Source of the DNA: Lachnospiraceae bacterium
GTDB lineage: Bacteria > Bacillota > Clostridia > Lachnospirales > Lachnospiraceae
Assembly (NCBI GenBank): GCA_029338875.1
Contig: JAQYBF010000010.1
Span: 1 to 52,458 of the forward strand
Direction: 5' to 3'
Length of the DNA: 52,458 nucleotides
Made by a program: the position numbers and the translations under genes. Shown piece after piece: positions 46,030-52,458 of this stretch. The notes beneath the pieces are model-generated. The model was given only the letters and a program-made list of their open reading frames with translations, ran no database searches and had not been told where the DNA came from. Numbering within the stretch: the first letter of the stretch is position 1; every line of letters starts with the position of its first letter.

Positions 46030-48393
46030 ATGGAAATCACAAAGAAGATCGCAGAAGAGTTGAAGATACGCCCGGAGCAGGCAGAGGCCGCTGTCCGGCT
46101 GATCGATGAGGGTAACACCATCCCCTTCATCGCCCGTTACCGGAAGGAAGTGACCGGAGCCCTGAATGATGAGGTGCTCCGGAAGCTGGACGAGCGGCTG
46201 ACCTACCTCCGCGGACTAGAGGACCGGAAGCAGACAGTTCTTTCCGCAATCGAGGAGCAGGGCAAGCTGACGGCAGATTTGAAGAAGCGGATCGAAGCGG
46301 CCGAGACCCTGGTTGTTGTCGAGGACCTCTACCGCCCTTACAAGCAGAAGCGGCGGACCCGGGCCATGATGGCCAAGGAGAAGGGACTTTCCCCTCTGGC
46401 GGAGCTGATTAAAGCCCAGGACTTCTCCGGCGATCTGGAAAAGGAGGCCGCGGTCTATATTTCTTCTGAGGAAGGGAAGGAAGTGAAGTCGGCGGAGGAG
46501 GCCCTGGCCGGGGCAAAGGACATCCTGGCTGAGGAGATTTCCGATGTGGCCGACTACCGGATCTACATCCGCGATCTGACCGAGAAGAAAGGCACGATTT
46601 CGTCCAAAGCCAAGGACCCCGAGGTCAAGTCGGTCTATGAGAACTACTACGATTTCGAGGAGAAGATCGAGGGCCTGCCGGGCCACCGGATTCTGGCCCT
46701 GAACCGGGGCGAGAAGGAGAAGATCCTTCAGGTAAAGGTAAACCTCCCGGAGGATGAGATCCTTTCCTACCTTAGAAAACAGATCATCGTAAAGGAAAAC
46801 CCGGTGACCGGCCCGGTCCTGGAGGAAGTCATTGAGGATGCATTGAGCCGGCTGATCGGACCTGCCATCGAGCGGGAAATCCGTTCGGGTCTGACCGAGC
46901 AGGCCGAGGACGGCGCCATCGATGTCTTCGGAAAGAACCTCCATCAGCTTCTCATGCAGCCGCCCATCCCCAATCAGACCGTACTGGGCTGGGATCCGGC
47001 TTTCCGTACCGGCTGCAAGCTGGCTGTCGTCGATCCGACCGGAAAGGTCCTGGACACGACCGTCATTTTCCCGACCGCACCCCAGAACCGGGTCGAGGAG
47101 TCCGAGAAAATTGTGGCCCATCTGATCGAGAAGTACCACATCACCCTGATTTCCCTGGGCAACGGCACCGCCTCCCGGGAATCCGAGCAGATCATCGTCG
47201 ACCTTCTCAAAAAGATTCCACAGAAGGTCAGCTATGTTATCGTCAATGAGGCTGGCGCCTCCGTCTATTCGGCATCCGAGCTTGCGACCGAGGAGTTCCC
47301 GAATTTCGATGTGGGACAGAGAAGCTCGACTTCCATGGCGAGACGGCTGCAGGACCCGCTGGCTGAGCTGGTAAAGATAGACCCCAAGGCCATCGGTGTC
47401 GGCCAGTACCAGCATGACATGAATCAGAAGAAGCTTTCCGGCCAGCTCAATAACGTGGTCGAGGACTGCGTCAATGAGGTCGGTGTCGATCTGAACACAG
47501 CTTCCTATTCTCTGCTGGAATACGTCTCCGGCATGACCAAGACCATTGCAAAGAACGTGGTTTCCTACCGGGATCAGAACGGCCGTTTTACCTCCCGACG
47601 CGACCTTTTGAAGGTTCCCAAGCTCGGACCCAAGGCCTTTGAGCAGTGCGCTGGCTTCCTTCGGATTCCCGGCGGAAAGAATCCTCTGGACAATACTTCG
47701 GTCCATCCGGAATCCTATGAGGTAGCCGAGAAGCTTCTGAAGTCTCTGGGCCACAGCCCCGAGGACCTGGCAAAGGGCGGCATCCCGACCATCGACCGGG
47801 AGATTCCGGACATGAAGAAGGAGGCGGAAGACCTGGGTGTCGGCGAGCTGACTCTGGAAGACATCGTAAAGGAACTGAAGAAGCCGGGCAGAGACCCTCG
47901 TGAGGACATGCCAAAGCCCATCCTCCGGTCCGATGTCCTTTCCATTGATGACCTGAAGCCGGGCATGGTTCTGAAAGGTACTGTCCGGAACATCGTCGAC
48001 TTTGGCGCCTTTGTGGATATCGGCGTCCATCAGGACGGACTGGTCCACATTTCTCATATGACAAAGAAGTTCATCAAGCACCCGCTGGAAGTCGTTTCGG
48101 TTGGTGATGTGGTGGATGTCGAGGTCCTCGATGTGGATCCGGCCAAGCAGCGGATCGCCCTTTCCATGCTGATCGGTGAGGCAGATGCAGAGCATGGCGG
48201 AAAAAAGGAGGACCGGAAGAGCTCCGGTTCTGACAGGGGCCAGGGCCAGAGACAGGAAAATCATACCCAGGGCAGGAATCGCGACCAGGGTCGTAATCGA
48301 GGCAAGGGCCAGAGAAACCAGAATTCCGGCAGAAGGAATACGGCAACGACCTCTCTAGGAGATCTGCTTAACGGACTGAATCTCAAGAAATAA
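46030..48393 (+). CDS. tex: Tex family transcription accessory RNA-binding protein
   Basis: 787 aa. N-terminal Tex helical region (IAEELKIRPEQAEAAVRLIDEGNTIPFIARYRKE split), YqgF/RuvC-like domain near 320-440 (LGWDPAFRTGCKLAVVD), helix-hairpin-helix (VPKLGPKAFEQCAGFLRIPGG) and a C-terminal S1 domain (GMVLKGTVRNIVDFGAFVDIG). It then has a Gln/Arg/Gly/Asn-rich RGQGQ-type tail, likely RNA-binding. RBS AGAGGAG. Full length for the family. Confidence 0.96.
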   Translation: MEITKKIAEELKIRPEQAEAAVRLIDEGNTIPFIARYRKEVTGALNDEVLRKLDERLTYLRGLEDRKQTVLSAIEEQGKLTADLKKRIEAAETLVVVEDLYRPYKQKRRTRAMMAKEKGLSPLAELIKAQDFSGDLEKEAAVYISSEEGKEVKSAEEALAGAKDILAEEISDVADYRIYIRDLTEKKGTISSKAKDPEVKSVYENYYDFEEKIEGLPGHRILALNRGEKEKILQVKVNLPEDEILSYLRKQIIVKENPVTGPVLEEVIEDALSRLIGPAIEREIRSGLTEQAEDGAIDVFGKNLHQLLMQPPIPNQTVLGWDPAFRTGCKLAVVDPTGKVLDTTVIFPTAPQNRVEESEKIVAHLIEKYHITLISLGNGTASRESEQIIVDLLKKIPQKVSYVIVNEAGASVYSASELATEEFPNFDVGQRSSTSMARRLQDPLAELVKIDPKAIGVGQYQHDMNQKKLSGQLNNVVEDCVNEVGVDLNTASYSLLEYVSGMTKTIAKNVVSYRDQNGRFTSRRDLLKVPKLGPKAFEQCAGFLRIPGGKNPLDNTSVHPESYEVAEKLLKSLGHSPEDLAKGGIPTIDREIPDMKKEAEDLGVGELTLEDIVKELKKPGRDPREDMPKPILRSDVLSIDDLKPGMVLKGTVRNIVDFGAFVDIGVHQDGLVHISHMTKKFIKHPLEVVSVGDVVDVEVLDVDPAKQRIALSMLIGEADAEHGGKKEDRKSSGSDRGQGQRQENHTQGRNRDQGRNRGKGQRNQNSGRRNTATTSLGDLLNGLNLKK

Positions 48394-48517
48394 AATGAAC
48401 GAAATTTCCCGCCGGCCGGGCGAATATATGCTTTGAAAACCTCGAAAGCAGGAGGGAAAAGGGGTATAATCCTGGTATAGAAGGATTTTGTGTATCTTTC
48501 GGAAAGGGGAAATTACT

Positions 48518-48862
48518 ATGGAGAAATTCAAAGATCTGCAGGAACTGGTAAAGAAGAAGGGCTTCGGTTCAACGGAATACAACCATATCAACGGCGATCC
48601 GGTCTATCTTTCACGCGGCATCCGGGAAGTTTTCCTGGGCGATAAGAAGACGGAGAATCTTCTGATAAGTGTTGTGACGCGTTTCCAGAAGAAGGACTAT
48701 GGTGATGCCGCAGAGCATGGCAAGAATCCCCGCCCCGGACATGAATATGGCCGCTATGAGATTTCCCCTTTGACCGCGGATGATGATACAGATACAGGCG
48801 TATGGCTCCATCGGGCAGAGGATTCGATCATGGTTTACTTCGCTTTCGAGCGTGGCAAGTGA
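48518..48862 (+). CDS. Small uncharacterised soluble protein
   Basis: 114 aa from the ATG at 48518 with GGAAAGGGG upstream (the 48488 GTG lacks an RBS). A possible TATAAT lies at 48465. The sequence begins MEKFKDLQELVKKKGFGSTEYNH, has a central beta-rich core (NLLISVVTRFQKKDY) and ends SIMVYFAFERGK. No signal peptide or membrane span. I do not recognise the family. Codon use matches neighbours, so it is probably a real native gene. Confidence 0.7.
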   Translation: MEKFKDLQELVKKKGFGSTEYNHINGDPVYLSRGIREVFLGDKKTENLLISVVTRFQKKDYGDAAEHGKNPRPGHEYGRYEISPLTADDDTDTGVWLHRAEDSIMVYFAFERGK

Positions 48863-48952
48863 GACCTGCATCTGAGGCAGCAGCTTTGTAAGCAGGCAGA
48901 GAACGTTTTGCTTCTGAATGCGGCAGGTAAGACCTGCATCTGAGATAGGCAG
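48851..48952 (+). repeat. Duplication of the small gene's 3' end
   Basis: CGTGGCAAGTGAGACCTGC (48851, end of the CDS with its stop) is echoed at about 48919 as TGCGGCAGGTAAGACCTGC, each followed by ATCTGAG and a GGCAG block. The period is about 68 bp. The second copy is non-coding. Confidence 0.75.
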
Positions 48953-49013
48953 TCTATAGATTCATTTTTGCTTCATCATTCAAATGATGTAAGAAAAAAG
49001 GAAACAACGACTC

Positions 49014-49042
49014 TTGACAGGACTGCGACAGTGGTCTATATT
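49014..49042 (+). promoter_or_regulatory. Sigma-A promoter of the ribU riboswitch transcript
   Basis: Perfect TTGACA, 17-bp spacer, TATATT. The -10 box lies within a copy of the GGTCTATATTT motif (49033-49043). Confidence 0.85.
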
Positions 49043-49063
49043 TGACTGGTAAACAAAATAAGT

Positions 49064-49170
49064 TCTTCGGGGCAGGGTGCAATTCCCGATCGGCGGTAAA
49101 GTCCGCGAGCATTTGCAAGAACCGGTGAAACTCCGGTACCGACAGTTAAAGTCTGGATGGAAGAAGAGAA
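49064..49170 (+). promoter_or_regulatory. FMN riboswitch (RFN element)
   Basis: The RFN core is clear: TCTTCGGGGCAGGGTG, the CCCGATCGGCGGT helix, GTCCGCGAGC, CCGGTGAAACTCCGG, ACCGACAGT and GTCTGGATGGAAGAAGA closing P1 with TCTTC. FMN binding should favour the terminator at 49246 and shut off ribU. Confidence 0.96.
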
Positions 49171-49245
49171 GCAGATTCTATGAGGTCTGAAAGGTCGTGC
49201 GAAAGCAGGATTTGAAATGCCTCACAGACAGAAACCGATTCCAAG

Positions 49246-49277
49246 TACCCCGAGTCTATACTCGGGGTATTTTTTTG
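49246..49277 (+). terminator. FMN riboswitch-controlled terminator
   Basis: TACCCCGAGT, loop CTAT, ACTCGGGGTA, long T tract, between the RFN element and ribU. Confidence 0.93.
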
Positions 49278-49396
49278 GTCAGAAAGCTGTGTTGATAAGA
49301 AATCAATTCGGCGGGAACTGATCAGACAGGGAGGATACGGCAGAAACTTCTCTTTTTGTTTCGAAGACAGAACCGTCTACGGAAAGGAAGAAAGAG

Positions 49397-50098
49397 ATGG
49401 AAAACACAATGAATCAGACCAATCAGTTGAACGAAATGGCTGCAGAGCGCCGCGCCAAGAAGGAGGACCTGGAAAAGCGGGCCAGAGCCATCGAGCAGAC
49501 CGAGAGCAGAGGCCAGAAGAGCACGGTTCGTTTCCTGGCAGTGACCGGCATTCTTTCGGCAGCCGCCTTCGTCCTTCAGTACATTGAGATCGCCGTTCCC
49601 TTCATGCCGAGCTTTATCAAGTTCGATTTCTCGGATCTTCCGGCACTGCTCGGATCCTTCGCTTTGGGCCCTGTTTCCGGTATCCTGATTGAACTCATCA
49701 AGAACCTTCTGCATTCTGCCGTATCCCAGTCCTTCGGCGTCGGAGAGATTTCAAACTTCATTCTCGGAGCCGTTTTCGTCGCAGTCGCAGGACTGATTTA
49801 TAAGAGAAAGAAGACCCGGACCAACGCTCTGATCGGTGCTTTCGTCGGTGCAGCAGCCATGGCTCTGATCTCTCTTCCGTCGAACATCTTCCTGGTATAT
49901 CCTTTCTACTATAACTTTATGCCCAAGGAAGTCGTTCTTCAGATGTATCAGGCCATCATTCCTTCGATTAAGAACATGACCCAGGCGCTTCTGGTATTCA
50001 ACATGCCTTTCACCTTTGTAAAGGGTGTTATCAGTGTCCTGATCACTATGCTGATCTACAAGCCCCTGTCTCCGGTTCTTCACGGAAGACGCGGATAA
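49397..50098 (+). CDS. ribU: Riboflavin ECF transporter S component RibU
   Basis: 233 aa. The hydrophilic N-terminal 40 residues (coiled-coil-like ERRAKKEDLEKRARAIEQ) are unusual for RibU. After this about six membrane spans follow, starting TVRFLAVTGILSAAAFVLQYIEI, with the substrate-site region PFMPSFIKFDFSDLPALLGSFALGP. It captures riboflavin and works with the shared EcfAA'T module, not in this window. The FMN riboswitch upstream supports the substrate. RBS AAGGAAGAAAGAG. Confidence 0.95.
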   Translation: MENTMNQTNQLNEMAAERRAKKEDLEKRARAIEQTESRGQKSTVRFLAVTGILSAAAFVLQYIEIAVPFMPSFIKFDFSDLPALLGSFALGPVSGILIELIKNLLHSAVSQSFGVGEISNFILGAVFVAVAGLIYKRKKTRTNALIGAFVGAAAMALISLPSNIFLVYPFYYNFMPKEVVLQMYQAIIPSIKNMTQALLVFNMPFTFVKGVISVLITMLIYKPLSPVLHGRRG

Positions 50099-50225
50099 TA
50101 AAAAACCGCATCAGATCTATTGCTCAGCCGCTCCAATGCCGGCTCCTTACGGAAAACGCGGAAGATTATGGGCGGACAGAAAAATAGTTTTTTGCCTGTT
50201 TGATCATCACTTATAGCGTATGAAT

Positions 50226-50298
50226 CCTCCCTTTCCTCGTGCTATGATTGGTTCATCAGGAGCCGGTAAATATAGACCGAGGAGAGGGAGGCTTTTTT
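50226..50298 (+). terminator. Long-stem terminator after ribU
   Basis: CCTCCCTTTCCTCG pairs with CGAGGAGAGGGAGG (one wobble) across a 38-base loop, then CTTTTTTG. A GGTCTATATTT motif (minus strand) overlaps the foot of the loop at 50268. Confidence 0.7.
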
Positions 50299-50344
50299 GA
50301 CACAGTATGAAAGACCGGAATAAACTGAAATAAATCAGCCCGGA

Positions 50345-50371
50345 GGACCGCCTGGTGCGGTCCCTTTTTTT
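50345..50371 (+). terminator. Second terminator in the ribU-YcxB spacer
   Basis: GGACCGC, loop CTGGT, GCGGTCC, seven T. With the terminator at 50226 this leaves room for a short transcript between them, but no promoter is clear. Confidence 0.85.
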
Positions 50372-50422
50372 GCCTTTCTTTTCGTGCTATACTGTTTTGG
50401 ATACTGAATAAAAAGAATGCAG

Positions 50423-50465
50423 GCATCTGCCCTGATCCCTGAATAGAGGAAGCAGATGCGTCTTT
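50423..50465 (+). terminator. Attenuator-like hairpin before the YcxB-type gene
   Basis: GCATCTGC (50423) and GCAGATGC (50452) with TCTTTT after it. Its right arm contains the ATG at 50456, which argues against that start codon. Confidence 0.5.
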
Positions 50466-50485
50466 TGACCAAAATGGAGACTTTC

Positions 50486-51109
50486 ATGTCAGAAAAAAGA
50501 CAGAATACAGAGAAAGCAGTGAACACAGAGAAAGCAGAGAAGGTAGAGAATACAAAGAAGGCAGAGAAGGCAGACAGAAATGAAGACCCTACCTTCGAGG
50601 TGCAGCTGACGGCTGATGATATGTATAAGTTTCATCTTTATCATACCTACAGCCATGTGAACGGAATCATTTCCCTTCTGATCGGCGTCATTGCCATTGT
50701 GGCCGGATTCTGGAACCTGGTCCAAGGCGGGACGACCTATGCGGCCATGTATCTGGTCATCGGCGTTATGCTTCTTGTCTATCAGCCGATCTTCTTAAAG
50801 ACCTCGGCCAAGAAGCAGGTCAGCGCGACTGAGGTCCTGAAGCGTCCGATCACCTATACCTTCCGGGAGGACGGCGTTCTGGTTCATACGCCCCTGAAAC
50901 TCCCTGGGCAGAAACATAGTGCGTCCGGAACAGATGCTCTTCTGACCTGGAATATGATCGGAAAGGCAGTGCTGAATAAAAATCAGCTCCTCCTTTACGC
51001 AGGAAAGTCGGGCGCCTATATCATTCCGCGGCAGCTTCTGGCTGATCGGGAAGAGAATGTAAAAACGATCCTTCGGGAGCATCTCGGCAAGAAGCAGCTG
51101 AAATTGTGA
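50486..51109 (+). CDS. YcxB-like two-span membrane protein
   Basis: 207 aa from the ATG at 50486, preceded by TGGAGACTTTC; the 50456 ATG sits in a hairpin arm. The N terminus repeats TEKAVNTEKAEK-type units (slippage of ACAGAGAAAGCAG). Then FEVQLTADDMYKFHLYHTYSH, two spans (IISLLIGVIAIVAGFWNLV and MYLVIGVMLLVYQPIFL) and a C-terminal cytoplasmic beta part (ITYTFREDGVLVHTP, LLYAGKSGAYIIPR) as in YcxB-like proteins. Function of the family is unknown. Confidence 0.8.
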   Translation: MSEKRQNTEKAVNTEKAEKVENTKKAEKADRNEDPTFEVQLTADDMYKFHLYHTYSHVNGIISLLIGVIAIVAGFWNLVQGGTTYAAMYLVIGVMLLVYQPIFLKTSAKKQVSATEVLKRPITYTFREDGVLVHTPLKLPGQKHSASGTDALLTWNMIGKAVLNKNQLLLYAGKSGAYIIPRQLLADREENVKTILREHLGKKQLKL

Positions 51110-51312
51110 TCAGAGTCCGAATGAGTGAGTTGAAAAAATCGAGGGTATGGATTAATAGGAGAATTGAAATCCTAGGGGCCTAAAAGTATGGTAGATTATC
51201 GGAGCGATTAACAGATAAAAGCTAATAATCATCAGAATTCATCAGATTCTGTGAGACTTCATGAGATTCAAAGATACAAGTAATTAAATAGAAAATACAG
51301 AGATAAAGTGTC

Positions 51313-51744
51313 ATGAGAACAGTTTATGAAAGCAATTCCGCCGAGGAGACGCGTGCCCTCGGCAAAAGAATGGGTGAAGAGGCCCAGGCCGGAGATGTCA
51401 TTGCTCTGACCGGAGATCTTGGTGTCGGGAAGACCGTATTTACCAAGGGAATCGCCGAAGGCCTCGGCGTGAAGGAACCGGTCTCAAGTCCGACCTTTAC
51501 AATCCTGCAGGAATACCGGTCCGGCCGCATGCCCCTCTATCATTTCGATGTCTATCGGATCGGAGATCCGGAGGAGATGGACGAGGTCGGCTTCGATGAC
51601 TATATCTACGGTGACGGACTCTGCCTGATCGAGTGGGCGGAGCTGATTTCCGACCTCATGCCGGATCACTACCGGCAGATCACAATCGAAAAGGATCTGA
51701 CCAAAGGCTTCGATTATCGGCGCATTATCGTTGAAGACAAATGA
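51313..51744 (+). CDS. tsaE: tRNA t6A biosynthesis ATPase TsaE
   Basis: 143 aa. P-loop GDLGVGKTVFTKGIAEGLG, SSPTFTILQEY, HFDVYRIGDPEEM and LIEWAELI are diagnostic. TsaE is the ATPase that resets the TsaB-TsaD complex making threonylcarbamoyl-A37 on ANN-decoding tRNAs. tsaB follows after 67 bp. The upstream spacer 51110-51312 has only weak ATCATCAGA-type repeats. Confidence 0.95.
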   Translation: MRTVYESNSAEETRALGKRMGEEAQAGDVIALTGDLGVGKTVFTKGIAEGLGVKEPVSSPTFTILQEYRSGRMPLYHFDVYRIGDPEEMDEVGFDDYIYGDGLCLIEWAELISDLMPDHYRQITIEKDLTKGFDYRRIIVEDK

Positions 51745-51811
51745 GACGGATCGATTCGGCTGATGACCGAATCCGGAACACTTCGATGAAAAGATGGAAA
51801 GGACTACATTT

Positions 51812-52458
51812 ATGAAAATCTTAAGCCTGGATGCTTCAGGCAATGTCGCTTCGGCTGCCCTGTCCGACGGGGACAAGCTGCTCGGCGAATATACCATGAA
51901 TACGAAAATGACACATTCGCAGACCCTGCTTCCCATGGTGGACGCCCTTCTGACTCTGACCGGTGAATCCAAGCAGTCGATCGAGGCCATCGCAGTTGCC
52001 GGCGGTCCGGGCAGCTTCACCGGCCTTCGGATTGGTTCAGCTACCGCCAAGGGTCTGGCTTTCGCCTGGAATGTGCCCATCATTTCCGTGCCGACCGTCG
52101 ATGCCATCGCCTACAACATGGCCGGCGCCGAGGGCCTGGTCTGCCCCATTCTGGACGCCAGACGTCAGCAGACCTATACGGGCATCTATGCTTTTCATAC
52201 AAATGTAGACCATAAGATCGAAATGGACGTTGTCCGGCCGGAGTGCGCCGTGAAGATCGAAGAGATCGTCGACGATCTGAACCAGCGCGGCCAAAAGGTT
52301 ACCTTCCTGGGTGACGGCATTCCGGTTTTCAAGGATTATATCGCCGAGCATCTGACCATGCCTTATGCTTTTGCACCTTTCCATGAGCGTCTGCAGAGAG
52401 CCGGAGCCCTGGCTGCCCTGGCTTCTGTCTATGCGGCAGAGGGAAAGATGGAGAAGGG
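51812..52458 (+). CDS. tsaB: TsaB, t6A complex dimerisation protein (3' truncated by window)
   Basis: 215 codons are present; the frame is open to the window edge, which is why it is absent from the ORF track. The ATG at 51812 has GGAAAGGA upstream. It begins KILSLDASGNVASAALSDG and carries MTHSQTLLPMVDALL, GGPGSFTGLRIGSATAKGLA and CPILDARRQQTYTGIY, the ASKHA-type TsaB/YeaZ pattern. It pairs with TsaD. An exact AAATGTAGACC motif codes NVD at 52201. Confidence 0.93.
   Translation, partial: MKILSLDASGNVASAALSDGDKLLGEYTMNTKMTHSQTLLPMVDALLTLTGESKQSIEAIAVAGGPGSFTGLRIGSATAKGLAFAWNVPIISVPTVDAIAYNMAGAEGLVCPILDARRQQTYTGIYAFHTNVDHKIEMDVVRPECAVKIEEIVDDLNQRGQKVTFLGDGIPVFKDYIAEHLTMPYAFAPFHERLQRAGALAALASVYAAEGKMEK

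Noticed and set aside
46216-48264. 682-aa minus-strand ORF opposite tex
   Set aside because: Antisense shadow of the well-conserved tex gene; no domain and no RBS.
50456-50485. Upstream ATG as start of the YcxB-like gene
   Set aside because: The ATG is in the right arm of a GCATCTGC/GCAGATGC hairpin; the ATG at 50486 has its own RBS.

Overview
The window reads as chromosome of a low-to-moderate GC Firmicute, most likely a Lachnospiraceae-type Clostridium. The reasons are Gram-positive ribosome binding sites, sigma-A promoters, a type III glutamine synthetase, an HprK/Crh-type carbon-signalling cluster, CdaR/PucR regulators, an ECF riboflavin importer behind an FMN riboswitch, and a TTG-started prfB. 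The genus assignment is inference. No phage, integrase, IS transposase or CRISPR array was seen. Most of the DNA is housekeeping; the novelty is in the spacers and in one uncharacterised nuclease-like gene.

Layout. 1-3.8 kb: 3' part of a GltD-like flavoprotein with a ferredoxin tail, then two tandem hypB paralogues and hypA (nickel delivery). 4.0-5.8 kb: an orphan PD-(D/E)XK-like protein bracketed by arrays of a 38-39 bp hairpin repeat. 5.9-10.4 kb: DMT permease (minus), maf, a small unknown gene, an AraC regulator (minus), a candidate structured RNA, and a histidine phosphatase. 11-13.5 kb: a polar amino-acid ABC importer (binding protein, permease, ATPase), then a hairpin-rich element. 13.9-25.8 kb: ftsH, uvrC, hprK, M18 aminopeptidase, murB, rapZ, whiA, a crh-like HPr, a lipid kinase and fba. 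25.9-31.9 kb: glnN, class A PBP (minus), yigZ. 32-36.4 kb: tRNA-Gln(CUG), acyl-ACP thioesterase, cvfB-like gene, trxB, and a secreted NlpC/P60 hydrolase. 36.5-41 kb: a DnaA-box cluster, a CdaR-type regulator, ftsE-ftsX-ctpA. 41-48.4 kb: prfB, glpK, MATE exporter, a further hairpin-repeat array, tex. 48.5-52.5 kb: a small unknown gene, FMN riboswitch and ribU, a YcxB-like membrane protein, tsaE and the 5' part of tsaB.

How genes work together. HprK and the Crh-like protein form a catabolite-signalling pair; the HPr-like protein keeps the regulatory Ser but has Glu where the PTS His should be. murB, PBP1A, NlpC/P60 and FtsEX-CtpA all act on the envelope. TsaE and TsaB belong to tRNA t6A synthesis. 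RibU imports riboflavin under FMN feedback.

Signals not explained by gene content: (i) a hairpin repeat family with 14 units at four loci, two of which flank the nuclease-like gene; (ii) an 11-mer, GGTCTAYATTT, found 14 times exactly on both strands and in several reading frames; (iii) five DnaA boxes in 93 bp away from any replication gene; (iv) repeated tandem duplication of gene 3' ends and spacers; (v) two structured intergenic elements. All calls come from reading the sequence only; no database search or folding program was run.
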